Shown in pieces: positions 24,156 to 33,558 of a DNA stretch of 38,317 nucleotides. The stretch comes from a bacterium (lineage in GTDB: Bacteria > Patescibacteriota > Minisyncoccia > Phycocordibacterales > UBA918). The stretch's first letter is position 1, and each line of letters starts with the position of its first letter. The position numbers were made by a program, and so were the translations under genes. Under the pieces are notes generated by a model, which saw nothing but the letters and a program-made list of their open reading frames with translations, was not told the origin of the DNA and did no database searches. The stretch spans positions 1 through 38,317 of the forward strand of contig JAUIFS010000003.1 in the NCBI GenBank assembly GCA_030430425.1. The letters are read 5' to 3'.

Positions 24156-24866
24156 ATGCAGCTTATACCAGTGAAAACCAGACGTGTTGAACTCCCAAAG
24201 GACGACCTCTTTGCAGTACTTGACGAGTCTTTATCTTCTGTTCAAGAGAAGGATGTGGTGCTCATTTCTTCAAAGATCGTTGCTATTGGGGAAGGGAGGA
24301 CGGTGGAAGCATCAATGGTGAATAAACAGGAGCTTGTAGAAGCGGAAGCTACACTCTGTATTCCACGTGCATACTGGAAGTCACCTTTAACTGTAGTTGC
24401 CAACGCGTTTATTGGTACCTCGGGAATTGATGAAAGTAATGCTGATGGATATCTTGTGATGCTCCCGGAAGCCCCGTTTAAAAGTGCAAAAGAAATTCAT
24501 GCGTACATAAAGAATCGTTTCGCTCTAGAAAAAGTTGGTGTGGTCATTACTGATAGTCACTCACAGCCACTACGTCGCGGAGCGTCTGGTATCTCAATTG
24601 GTTTCTGGGGTTTTGAGCCAGTAGTGGATCATGTTGGTAAAAAGGATTTGTTCGGAAGAAAGATACAAATAGAGCAGTCAAATCTCGTTGATGGGCTCGC
24701 TGCTGCAGCTACGGTTGTGATGGGTGAAGTTGATGAGTGCCAGCCAGTGGTGATTGCACGCGATGTGCCTAGTCTGCAGTTTACTGAAGAAAACCGCAAA
24801 GATATTGCATATGTTTCACCCGAGAACGATACATTCCGGGTGTTGTACGAACGATTTTTAAAATAG
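24156..24866 (+). CDS. CofE-like (F420-0:gamma-glutamyl ligase family, COG1478) protein
   Basis: VKTRRV..DVVLISSKIVAIGEGR..GVVITDSHSQPLRRGASGISIGFWGFEPV..LVDGLAAAATVVMGE. Confidence 0.8.
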   Translation: MQLIPVKTRRVELPKDDLFAVLDESLSSVQEKDVVLISSKIVAIGEGRTVEASMVNKQELVEAEATLCIPRAYWKSPLTVVANAFIGTSGIDESNADGYLVMLPEAPFKSAKEIHAYIKNRFALEKVGVVITDSHSQPLRRGASGISIGFWGFEPVVDHVGKKDLFGRKIQIEQSNLVDGLAAAATVVMGEVDECQPVVIARDVPSLQFTEENRKDIAYVSPENDTFRVLYERFLK

Positions 24867-24892
24867 AAACCTTTCAATCGATTGAAAGGTTT
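24867..24892. terminator. Perfect palindrome terminator between convergent genes
   Basis: AAACCTTTCAATC/GATTGAAAGGTTT. Confidence 0.8.
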
Positions 24893-25402
24893 TTATTTTC
24901 GTATGTAGTCTATCCACTGATACTTTAGTCCGTTGTGTTCAGCTACAGGATGCTCTGTTACCACTTCAAAGTCTTCTTCAAATATAGGGAAGTGCGTGTC
25001 GCCCTCTGTGTCGTCGTCGAAAAAAGTAAGATGCAGTTTTGAGACATAAGGAAGTGCGAGTTTGTATAGTTCTGCACCACCACCAATGTGTATTTCTTCG
25101 GGGTCTTCAGCTTGTGCTCTGGCAAGCGCATCTACAAAAGAGTGTTCAATAATAGCTCCTTCATGGGCGTAGGATTCGTCCCGTGTGACTACAATATTGG
25201 TACGTCCCGGTAGTGGTTTGCCGAGTATTTCAAGAATGGACTCAAATGTTTTTCTCCCCATGATAATTGGATGCCCGACGGTGAGCTGTTTAAAGCGCTT
25301 CAGGTCTTCCGGCACATGCCACAAAAGACCATTGTCTTTACCAATAGCGCGCGTTTGCTTGCTCATCCCAGCAACGATTACAACAGGTACTTTCTTTGTC
25401 AT
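24893..25402 (-). CDS. folA: Dihydrofolate reductase
   Basis: NGLLWHVPEDLKRFKQLTVGHPIIMGRKTFESI..IHIGGGAELYKLALPYVSKLHLT. Confidence 0.95.
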   Translation of the reverse strand: MTKKVPVVIVAGMSKQTRAIGKDNGLLWHVPEDLKRFKQLTVGHPIIMGRKTFESILEILGKPLPGRTNIVVTRDESYAHEGAIIEHSFVDALARAQAEDPEEIHIGGGAELYKLALPYVSKLHLTFFDDDTEGDTHFPIFEEDFEVVTEHPVAEHNGLKYQWIDYIRK

Positions 25403-25419
25403 ATCCTCTGCAGTATACT

Positions 25420-25968
25420 ATGATTCACGATAACGATATAGATATGGCTATTAACGCAGGAATTTTTGGAGACCGAACCGCTTTTGAAGATCGATATATT
25501 GAAGATCATGAAAAGCTACGGGAGCTGGTGGGGTATTGGAAAAACCTAGGTTTAAAAATTGTACTTACCTCAGGAACGTTTGACCTCTTTCATATTGGAC
25601 ATGCGCAGTACTTAGAAAAGGCGAAAGAGCTCGGTGACATTCTTATTGTTGGAGTTGATAGCGACGAGAAAGTGAAAGCGCGGAAGGGTCCTGATCGACC
25701 GGTGGTGCCAGAAAATGAACGTGTACTCATTCTTGCACACATGCGTCACGCAGATGTGATCACACTTAAGCATCTTGATGATGGTAGTAACAATCTAATT
25801 AAAGTGGTTTCGCCTGACATTTTAGTAGTGTCAAAGTCGACAAAGCATAAAGAGGGTGAGGTGGACGAGAAGGCGCAGTATTGCAAAGAGATTGTGCTCA
25901 TGGAGCCGCAGTCAGAAACAAGCACAAGCGCCAAGCTACGACTAATTCAAATCAAAAAAGATGCATAA
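25420..25968 (+). CDS. Cytidylyltransferase-like nucleotidyltransferase (RfaE2/TagD-like)
   Basis: GTFDLFHIGHAQYLEKAKELGDILIVGVDSD. Confidence 0.85.
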   Translation: MIHDNDIDMAINAGIFGDRTAFEDRYIEDHEKLRELVGYWKNLGLKIVLTSGTFDLFHIGHAQYLEKAKELGDILIVGVDSDEKVKARKGPDRPVVPENERVLILAHMRHADVITLKHLDDGSNNLIKVVSPDILVVSKSTKHKEGEVDEKAQYCKEIVLMEPQSETSTSAKLRLIQIKKDA

Positions 25969-26809
25969 AAAAATTGGTGTTGCGTATATTCCTGTACTAC
26001 ACAAAGGATATATCGATTTCTTAGAATCGCTCATACAAGAGAGTGTAGAGAAATTGTACTTGGTTGGTGACGAGATACTGGAAGCTCATGAAGAGCTTGA
26101 CTACATCAACCGAAAAGATCGCTTGCGTGCAGTTCCGGTTGAAACAATGAAAGCTTCATTGGAAGCGACAACAAATTTTGATATAGAGATACTCACACCT
26201 ACTACTGTTGTTTCTGCAGAGACGATCGTGACACCACGAGAAGATATTGGTGAAGTGATTGTGCAAACGTACTTTACAGACAAAGTTATTGAGTACCGCA
26301 ATGTATTTGTACGACGCGACAAACACACTATCGGAGAGGAGTCACATCCGGAAGCAGCTGAAATTATTTCAATGGACAGTTTTTCAAAAGAGATATGGGA
26401 TGACGTGCTTGCAGAAGCTGAAAAAAGTGCTGATTGGTATCGGCGCGTAGGTGCAGCGTTGGTGAAAGATGGAAAAGTTGTATACGTGACCCATAACGAG
26501 CATATGCCGGAAGAGCAATTACCCAACATTGAAGGGGATGCGCGCGCATTATTTAAGAAAGGGGTACATATCAATTATGTAACTGCTGCACACGCAGAAG
26601 TGGCAGCAATTGGAGCAGCAGCAAGAGAGGGGATTGCGACAGAGGGAGCAGAATTGTTTGTGACTGACTTCCCGTGCCCATACTGTGCGCGACTGATTGC
26701 AAAAGCGGGTATTGCAAAAGTGTATTTCCTGAAAGGGTATGCAGTGCTAGAGGGAGACGTTTTCCTTAAAGAAGCAAATGTTGAGGTGATCAAAGTTTCA
26801 CTCACGTAA
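25961..26809 (+). CDS. dCMP deaminase-family protein with N-terminal nucleotidyltransferase-like domain
   Basis: C-terminal HAEVAAIGAAAREG..DFPCPYCARLIAKAGI zinc-deaminase motifs; ~130-residue extra N-terminus. Confidence 0.8.
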   Translation: MHKKIGVAYIPVLHKGYIDFLESLIQESVEKLYLVGDEILEAHEELDYINRKDRLRAVPVETMKASLEATTNFDIEILTPTTVVSAETIVTPREDIGEVIVQTYFTDKVIEYRNVFVRRDKHTIGEESHPEAAEIISMDSFSKEIWDDVLAEAEKSADWYRRVGAALVKDGKVVYVTHNEHMPEEQLPNIEGDARALFKKGVHINYVTAAHAEVAAIGAAAREGIATEGAELFVTDFPCPYCARLIAKAGIAKVYFLKGYAVLEGDVFLKEANVEVIKVSLT

Positions 26810-26846
26810 AAAAGCCCAGCAGTGGATGCGGGGCTTTTGTATATAC

Positions 26847-27287
26847 CTATAACAACTTCAGGTGTGGTGTTTGTTTTTTTAAATCGTATGCGTGTAGCAA
26901 ATCAGACCAAGGTTCTGACATTTGTTGCGTGTACACTTCTGCATACATATCGACTGTGTCGATGGTGCCTTCAATGTCAGGAAGACCTCCCCATATCATG
27001 TCTCTTTTGGAGTGATACGTATTGAAGTATTGCATGCAATCTTGGAAGTATATTTCACGGTTGCTGCTATGTACATCTTGTACAGCAATGATAGGTCCTG
27101 GCGCCACGATTCTTTTTTCCGGGCGCTGCACCATAAGGTGCCAGAATTTGAGATACTCAAGTACGAGTGTCTCAATTTTTTCAACAAGCTTTCTAGAGCT
27201 TTTGTGTGAAGGGTATGTTGCAAGAACTTCTTGTGTGAGCCATGCATGATTAATTGCATGGTTGTGATACCAGAGAACATCTGTCAT
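26847..27287 (-). CDS. Hypothetical protein, weak resemblance to glycine-rich-domain (GRDP)-like proteins
   Basis: LKFWHLMV..VQDVHSSNREIYFQDCMQYF. Confidence 0.4.
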   Translation of the reverse strand: MTDVLWYHNHAINHAWLTQEVLATYPSHKSSRKLVEKIETLVLEYLKFWHLMVQRPEKRIVAPGPIIAVQDVHSSNREIYFQDCMQYFNTYHSKRDMIWGGLPDIEGTIDTVDMYAEVYTQQMSEPWSDLLHAYDLKKQTPHLKLL

Positions 27288-27367
27288 TTTTAATCCTCCT
27301 TAACTCTTTTGTGAATATATCGTAGAAGGTGCAATGAGACAAGTTGTATTTGTTGTATAGTGAGCAG

Positions 27368-27706
27368 ATGGCAGTTTCTGAAGAATATCTAGCATACATA
27401 CAGGAAATGCTGGAGGGTGTTGGTCTCCTTGAGTGCACGCGTTTGTTTGGCGGAGTGCTTTTTAAAGTAGATGGGGTGCAACTGGGAGTTATCCTGGATG
27501 AGGAGTTATATTTTACAGTTACTGATACGGCGCTACAGAAATGTTTTGCAGAGGAGGATTCTGTGCAGTTTACGTATGACCGTAAAGATAGATCACAGCC
27601 CGTGATTATTAAAAAGTGGTGGAAAGTGCCAGAGCGGTATCTTGATGATACAGTCTTGTTGCAACAGCTGGCACAGAAGGTGCTTGCACAAGAAAACACC
27701 GCATGA
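27368..27706 (+). CDS. TfoX N-terminal-domain protein
   Basis: YLAYIQEMLEGVGLLECTRLFGGVLFKVDGVQLGVILDEELYF. Confidence 0.75.
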   Translation: MAVSEEYLAYIQEMLEGVGLLECTRLFGGVLFKVDGVQLGVILDEELYFTVTDTALQKCFAEEDSVQFTYDRKDRSQPVIIKKWWKVPERYLDDTVLLQQLAQKVLAQENTA

Positions 27707-27721
27707 TCCATGCGGTGTTTT

Positions 27722-28753
27722 TTATTGACCTCGTCCGTAGATATTCTTTAGTTTTTCTACATGTCCTTCGTAGTCAGATGAACAATAGAGGTCTCCATGG
27801 TCATCGTGGAAATAAAAAAGACAGTCTGAGTCTTGCGGGTTAAGTGCAGCAAGCACTGCTGCAGCAGAAGGGTTTGCAATCGGTGTAGGAGGAAGCCCTT
27901 TGTGTTGGTAGGTGTTGTAGGGTGAGTCAATGTATTTATCATCAGGAACAACCGGTGGCCACCAGCGTGTTGCATAGGGTTCTGATCCTCGTGCGTATTG
28001 CAGTGTTGCATCAAGTTGGAGTTTCATGTCGTTAAAAAGTCTGTTCCAAACTACTCCCGAAATAATACGCATATCTGCAAATGTGTACGCTTCGCGCTGC
28101 AATAGAGACGCAACGATAAGTGCTTGGGCTGCGGGAACTTTGCTTGCCACTTCTGCATTGTATCGCCGCATGATATTTTCGGTAAAGCGATCGGTAACTA
28201 GTTTTGCAACTGTTTCGGGGGATGCTTTCTTTTCTACAATATATTTTCCAGGAGCAAAGACGCCTTCAGGAAACTCTGGATATGCAATAGAAACACTCAG
28301 CGCAAACACCGCGCGCTGGGTATCATCCCATCCCATGATGTCTCCAAAAGCATCCACCACTTCTTCTTGCCGTTGTCCTGCGTATATCATCAGAACGCGA
28401 CTGTGTGGTGAGGCGAGGTTTTGGTACCATGCCAGTGCAAGAAGTTCTTTTTGAATACGTTGCAGGAAGCTTGTTTTTATTGAGGCTTCCTCTTGCGCAA
28501 AGTGTGTTGAAAGATACGTAGCAACTCCATGTTGTTCAGTGATCGTTTTGTTTTGCGGATTAACCCCAACAGGAAAGGGAAGAATTTCTTCGCTGACTTC
28601 TGTTTGAGAGGTTTTGGTAAACATGAGTTCTTTTGATTGCAATACAAACACAAACCCCGCACTGACGATGATGAGTAGCAGCAACACTGCCCCCGCAACT
28701 ACTCGTGAATAGAAAAGAAGATTTGTTGCAAAACTATACTGCACTTTTTTCAT
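27722..28753 (-). CDS. mltG: Endolytic transglycosylase MltG
   Basis: ASLLQREAYTFADMRIISGVVWNRL..LQLDATLQYA..SPYNTYQHKGLPPTPIANPSAAAVLAALNP. Confidence 0.93.
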   Translation of the reverse strand: MKKVQYSFATNLLFYSRVVAGAVLLLLIIVSAGFVFVLQSKELMFTKTSQTEVSEEILPFPVGVNPQNKTITEQHGVATYLSTHFAQEEASIKTSFLQRIQKELLALAWYQNLASPHSRVLMIYAGQRQEEVVDAFGDIMGWDDTQRAVFALSVSIAYPEFPEGVFAPGKYIVEKKASPETVAKLVTDRFTENIMRRYNAEVASKVPAAQALIVASLLQREAYTFADMRIISGVVWNRLFNDMKLQLDATLQYARGSEPYATRWWPPVVPDDKYIDSPYNTYQHKGLPPTPIANPSAAAVLAALNPQDSDCLFYFHDDHGDLYCSSDYEGHVEKLKNIYGRGQ

Positions 28754-28804
28754 ACTTGTATTATTGCATAGAAAACAGCAGCCGACTCCGGCTGCTGCTT
28801 GTTT

Positions 28805-29326
28805 TTATGTTGGAATTTCACCAGTTTCGTAACGCTCGGAAAATCTCGTGGCACGAATTTTGTTGTCGCTTCTTCCAGAAGGGTCTTTAAACACTGGAAT
28901 GCGTACTTCACCCGTCTCATTCACTTCAAAAACATTGATATGCAGATGGTCAACAGTTCCAGCATTTTTGTTCATAGGGCCTTCACGAACATGCGAGAGA
29001 CCCCCGGTGTATCCAAGTTCGTTGCGAACAAATTGTTTTGCATGATGAATGTCTAAAGCTTCCGCCTCGCTGAGGTCGGCTTCAAACCGTACGTGTCGAA
29101 CGGGCACAATAAGCGCGTGCAGCTTAAGAGTATCTCTCAGATATTCCTCTGGTACTTTCCAAACCATCACATGTTCAGTTTCAAAAATAACTTTGTTAAA
29201 TGTCCGATCGAGATTGCAGAAAGCGCAATGGTCCTCTTCAAAACCTTTTCGCATTTTGTAGTACTGCTTGTATGAACGGCATCCTTCTAGGCAAAAAAGG
29301 TGTTCTTCAGAAAGTGTACAGGTCAT
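28805..29326 (-). CDS. HIT-family protein
   Basis: CAFCNLDRTF..DTLKLHALIVPVRHV..DHLHINVFEV. Confidence 0.7.
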   Translation of the reverse strand: MTCTLSEEHLFCLEGCRSYKQYYKMRKGFEEDHCAFCNLDRTFNKVIFETEHVMVWKVPEEYLRDTLKLHALIVPVRHVRFEADLSEAEALDIHHAKQFVRNELGYTGGLSHVREGPMNKNAGTVDHLHINVFEVNETGEVRIPVFKDPSGRSDNKIRATRFSERYETGEIPT

Positions 29327-29415
29327 TTGGACCTCCTTTGTTGATTTCTTCCACCATACTGCAGTATTGCGTACACAAAAGCAAGAAAAAAGCCTGCGAG
29401 AATCGCAGGCTTTTT

Positions 29416-29877
29416 CTATTTCTTTTTGTATCCGAGTTTTACTTTCAAACCTTCTGTTTCTTCGGACTTCTGCTCTCCAACAACAAGCTGTGCATGGAGA
29501 TGTTCGACGCTGCTACCATTGTACCCACCTTCACCAAAGCGCATGAAGAATCCGCCACCAGGTATATTATGCTCAGTCACTATTTCTGAAACGAGTGAAA
29601 AGAGTTCAGCACTAGCCTCTGGAGTTACGTCGCTGGGATTGTTGGTGTGTATTGGCTTGTACACAAACAAGAAGTGTTGCGTTGTCCCTTCGTACGGACT
29701 CATGTTTGTGGTTACAAACCAGTTGTTAGTTTCTTTGAGAATTGGTTTTGGGTGGTACTTCGCAAAGTGTTCAGCACAAAAGGGACAGACGCCGTCTGCT
29801 TCGATCTGCGCCATGAGCTTTTTTTGCTCGTCAGTCCGCGCTTCGTTGTGATCAAGTCCTGCTTTTGAAAACGACAT
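29416..29877 (-). CDS. HIT-family protein
   Basis: GVCPFCAEHF..QHFLFVYKPIH..VEHLHAQLVVGE. Confidence 0.75.
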   Translation of the reverse strand: MSFSKAGLDHNEARTDEQKKLMAQIEADGVCPFCAEHFAKYHPKPILKETNNWFVTTNMSPYEGTTQHFLFVYKPIHTNNPSDVTPEASAELFSLVSEIVTEHNIPGGGFFMRFGEGGYNGSSVEHLHAQLVVGEQKSEETEGLKVKLGYKKK

Positions 29878-29878
29878 A

Positions 29879-30796
29879 CTAGATTGCTACGGGGATGTCT
29901 TTAATCGGCGCACCTCGTTCGTAATCGTCACCAAGCTCGAAGTCTTCTACACGGTAGCTCCAGAAGTCGGTACTGTCATTATTGAAGTGCATGGTAGGGA
30001 ATGGGAGTGTGTCTCGCTCAATGATTTCCTTAACTGCGTCGATCTGATCTACATATATATGTGCGTCGGAGATAGTGTGGACATACTCACCTGGTTCGTA
30101 GCCTGTTGCTTTACTGAGCATCATCAGGAGTGCTGCGTACTGCATCATGTTTGACGGAACACCAATAGGAACGTCACCCGAACGTTGGTACATGTGCATA
30201 TGCAGTTTGTTGTTCAGTACTCGTAAGTGTAACCATCCGTGACACGGACATACCACCACTTTTTGTTGCTTGCCCTCGCCGCGAATAGTGTATTGTGGGA
30301 CCCATGGAGAGATGAAGTGGGTCTTCAGGTGTGGCTTAAATGCGATTTGTTCGATGATGTTTTGGAATTGGTTGAATGAGTCACCTTCTGCAGTGGGGAA
30401 GTCATGGAATGCCGCACCATACGAACCAGGTCCAAGGTCACCAGGCTCGAGTCCTCGTTTCGCACATTTCTCAGGAGTGATGAAGTTTGTCCAAAACTTA
30501 CACCCGTATGACTCGAGCTCTTCGAGCGTGCGTGCACCATTGGCAAAGCCGATGATTTCTCCAACAGCCTGCTTCCAGAAGCCTTTCACACTACGCTCCG
30601 TAATCATTGGGAAACCGTTACTGAGGTCAAAGCGCATCGGTGTTGCGCCTAAGAGTGTTATGCAGTCGGTGCCTTCAGGGTTTTCTTTGGTTGTCCCAGC
30701 TTGTGACTGAGAGCGAATGCCTTTTTCGAGGATCTCTTTGAGGAGATTTTTGTATTGTTCGTTTGGAGTGCGTTCTTCGTATGGTTTGTAGTGCAT
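29879..30796 (-). CDS. thyA: Thymidylate synthase
   Basis: DLSNGFPMITERS..VVCPCHGWLHLRVLNNKLHMHMYQRSGDVPIGVPSNMMQYA. Confidence 0.96.
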   Translation of the reverse strand: MHYKPYEERTPNEQYKNLLKEILEKGIRSQSQAGTTKENPEGTDCITLLGATPMRFDLSNGFPMITERSVKGFWKQAVGEIIGFANGARTLEELESYGCKFWTNFITPEKCAKRGLEPGDLGPGSYGAAFHDFPTAEGDSFNQFQNIIEQIAFKPHLKTHFISPWVPQYTIRGEGKQQKVVVCPCHGWLHLRVLNNKLHMHMYQRSGDVPIGVPSNMMQYAALLMMLSKATGYEPGEYVHTISDAHIYVDQIDAVKEIIERDTLPFPTMHFNNDSTDFWSYRVEDFELGDDYERGAPIKDIPVAI

Positions 30797-30987
30797 AGGT
30801 CAATTGCTTAGATAAGTAATGTGTATCAATAATACAACATCATATATATGACAGACAGAGGAGAATACAACTATGCAATAAAAAGTATACCTGTGCTCTG
30901 TACGATATGCAGAATATGTTTTCTAAATAAACTGACGTGTCCTCAGAGTGCTACACTAGTACTACTTAGAAGATAGCTAGAGTTGGT

Positions 30988-31329
30988 ATGGATTTTCAAG
31001 AATATCAAGAGAAGTCACGCGTGACCGCAAAATACCCCGACGTGGGAGATACATTTACGTACCCAACACTCGGGCTTGTGGGCGAGGCTGGTGAAGTGGC
31101 AGATAAGTTTAAGAAACATATGCGGGACAATGGTATTGCGCGACCTAGCCAGCTTTCTGAAGAGCAAAAACAAGAACTCGTAAAAGAGTTTGGGGACGTG
31201 TTGTGGTATATAGCACAGCTGTGTTCAGAATGCAGTCTGTCGCTCGCAGATGTTGCGCAGATGAACATCGATAAACTGTATTCACGTATGGATCGTGGGG
31301 TGCTTGGTGGTAGTGGAGATAATCGATAG
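30988..31329 (+). CDS. MazG-like nucleotide pyrophosphohydrolase
   Basis: LGLVGEAGEVADKFKKHMRD..EFGDVLWYIAQLC. Confidence 0.88.
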   Translation: MDFQEYQEKSRVTAKYPDVGDTFTYPTLGLVGEAGEVADKFKKHMRDNGIARPSQLSEEQKQELVKEFGDVLWYIAQLCSECSLSLADVAQMNIDKLYSRMDRGVLGGSGDNR

Positions 31330-31333
31330 TAGT

Positions 31334-32008
31334 ATGGAACAGCAATCAAAAATAATTGTCATTGAGGGAGGAGATAGTGTGGGGAAGGCAACACAGGTTG
31401 AGTTGCTCATGAAGCGATTGCAAGCAGAAGGTATTCCCGTTGCAACCATGGATTTCCCACGCTACACACAAAATGCATTCGGTGCACTGCTTCGAGAATG
31501 TCTCGATGGAAAACATGGTGACTTCATGCAGCTTGACCCAAAAATTGCTGCGACACTCTACGCTGCAGATCGATTTGAATCAAGAAAAGAACTAGAATCA
31601 CTCTTGGCTGAGGGTAAAATAGTGATCCTTGACCGCTATGTCAGTGCAAACCTGATGCATCAAGGTGCAAAAATAGCAGACTTGCAAGAACGCGAAGCTT
31701 TTGTAGGTTGGCTCGACCATATTGAACATGGCGTGTTTGGCTGCCCACGACCTGACTTGACGGTGTACCTCGATGTGCCACCTGAAAAGAGCAAGGTGTT
31801 ACTCGACTACATGGTCAGCACGGGCAAAAAAACTGCTGATGTAGCTGAGCAAAACCGAGAGCATCAAGAACATGCAGCAACGTGTGCACAGTATCTTGCA
31901 AATACACAAGATGGTTGGGAGTCCGTGATGTGCATGGAGGGTGATGCACTACGCACCCGAGAAGATATCCACGAAGAGATATATACTATAGTACTGAAGT
32001 ATTTATAA
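31334..32008 (+). CDS. tmk: Thymidylate kinase
   Basis: IVIEGGDSVGKATQVELLMKRL..MDFPRY..DRYVSANLMHQ. Confidence 0.88.
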   Translation: MEQQSKIIVIEGGDSVGKATQVELLMKRLQAEGIPVATMDFPRYTQNAFGALLRECLDGKHGDFMQLDPKIAATLYAADRFESRKELESLLAEGKIVILDRYVSANLMHQGAKIADLQEREAFVGWLDHIEHGVFGCPRPDLTVYLDVPPEKSKVLLDYMVSTGKKTADVAEQNREHQEHAATCAQYLANTQDGWESVMCMEGDALRTREDIHEEIYTIVLKYL

Positions 32009-32098
32009 ACGTATGTTGTATCCATCTGACCACATGAAACGATTTATTGAAGAAGCACGTGGTTGCGGACTGATTTTATAATTGATAACGATATACCT

Positions 32099-33367
32099 AT
32101 GAACGAATATAACTATATAAAGAAACAAGATGCAGAAATCTACGAAGCAATTATGGGCGAAGAGGCACGTGAGGCCTCAGGACTGGAACTTATTCCAAGT
32201 GAGAATTATGTGTCGCGAGCCGTTCGCGAAGCGAACGGCTCTGTGCTGACCAACAAATACTCAGAAGGGTACCCCGGGCGCCGGTATTATGGAGGACAGG
32301 ACTACACTGATGCAGTAGAACAACTTGCTATTGATCGAGCCTGTGAGCTGTTTGGGTGTACGTATGCAAACGTGCAGCCGCTTTCGGGTGCACCTGCAAA
32401 CGTGGCGATGTACTTTGCGCTTATGGAACCGGGCGACACCGTACTTGGTATGGATCTCTCGCACGGGGGACATCTCACCCATGGACATCCAACCACAAGT
32501 ATCAACAAAGTATTCAACTTCGTGCGGTACAAAATGAAGGATGTCGATACTGGTGAAATTGACTACGACGAACTTCGGGAGGTTGCACTAGAGCACAAGC
32601 CAAAAATTATCCTTGCGGGGTTTTCAGCATATTCGCGAGAGCTCGACTATCAGAAGTTTGTCGACATAGCACGAGAGGTGGGCGCGTACGCAGTTGCAGA
32701 TATGGCGCATATTGCTGGGTTGATTGCAGGCGGCGTTGTACAAAATCCGTTCGACTACGGGTTTGATGTAATCACCTCAACTACACACAAAACCATGCGT
32801 GGTCCACGTGGTGGAATGATTCTTATTCGTGAAGACAAAGAGATTGCACAGAAGATCAACAAAGCGGTATTCCCAGGACTACAGGGTGGTCCACATATGA
32901 ACCTGATTGCTGGGAAGGCGGTTGCATTTGGCGAAGCGTTACGTCCTGAGTTTAAAGAATACTGTCAGCAAGTATTGAAGAATGCAAAAGCAATGGAAAA
33001 GGTGTTTCTTGAAAAAGAGGTGCGATTGCTTGGTGGCGGAACGGATAACCATTTATTGCTTGCAGACGTCTATGGCTCACTTGGGGTAACCGGGCAAGAG
33101 GCAGAAACAGTACTCGATGAAATCGGTATTACACTCAACAAAAACATGATTGCCGATGAGTCACGCACCGCCATGGATCCTTCGGGTATTCGGTTTGGTA
33201 CGCCAGCAATGACCACGCGCGGTATGAAAGAAACTGAGGCAACACGACTTGCAGAGATTATGATTGAGGTATTGAAAGACAAAGATAATCAACAACTGAA
33301 AGATGCGCTCAAGGCTGAAGTTGAAGCGTTGTGCACATCGTTTCCGGTACCTGAGTCTTTTGTGTAG
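32099..33367 (+). CDS. glyA: Serine hydroxymethyltransferase
   Basis: LELIPSENYVSRAV..NKYSEGYPGRRYYGG..VITSTTHKTMRGPRGGMIL. Confidence 0.97.
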   Translation: MNEYNYIKKQDAEIYEAIMGEEAREASGLELIPSENYVSRAVREANGSVLTNKYSEGYPGRRYYGGQDYTDAVEQLAIDRACELFGCTYANVQPLSGAPANVAMYFALMEPGDTVLGMDLSHGGHLTHGHPTTSINKVFNFVRYKMKDVDTGEIDYDELREVALEHKPKIILAGFSAYSRELDYQKFVDIAREVGAYAVADMAHIAGLIAGGVVQNPFDYGFDVITSTTHKTMRGPRGGMILIREDKEIAQKINKAVFPGLQGGPHMNLIAGKAVAFGEALRPEFKEYCQQVLKNAKAMEKVFLEKEVRLLGGGTDNHLLLADVYGSLGVTGQEAETVLDEIGITLNKNMIADESRTAMDPSGIRFGTPAMTTRGMKETEATRLAEIMIEVLKDKDNQQLKDALKAEVEALCTSFPVPESFV

Positions 33368-33382
33368 AGCTGAAGAAAACTT

Positions 33383-33418
33383 TTAAAAAGCACAAGCGCA
33401 TGCGCTTGTGCTTTTTAA
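33383..33418 (+). terminator. 36-nt perfect palindrome terminator after glyA
   Basis: TTAAAAAGCACAAGCGCA/TGCGCTTGTGCTTTTTAA. Confidence 0.8.
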
Positions 33419-33488
33419 TAAACTGCGTATAGTAGAAGTGATTCAGTAGACATTTCCCTTTGTCCCCAATCCGTGTCTGCTGAACGAC

Positions 33489-33517
33489 AGCCCTGTGCGT
33501 ATCGCACAGGGCTTTTT
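33489..33517 (+). terminator. Second terminator-like hairpin upstream of the DUF2914 gene
   Basis: AGCCCTGTGCgtatCGCACAGGGCTTTTT-type hairpin. Confidence 0.7.
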
Positions 33518-33558
33518 CTTTTGTACATTCTTCGATGCCTCTTGTACAATACCTACAC

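Noticed and set aside
32013-32081. 22-aa ORF MLYPSDHMKRFIEEARGCGLIL between tmk and glyA
   Set aside because: Too short, no strong SD or family match; a gene remnant is possible but unsupported.
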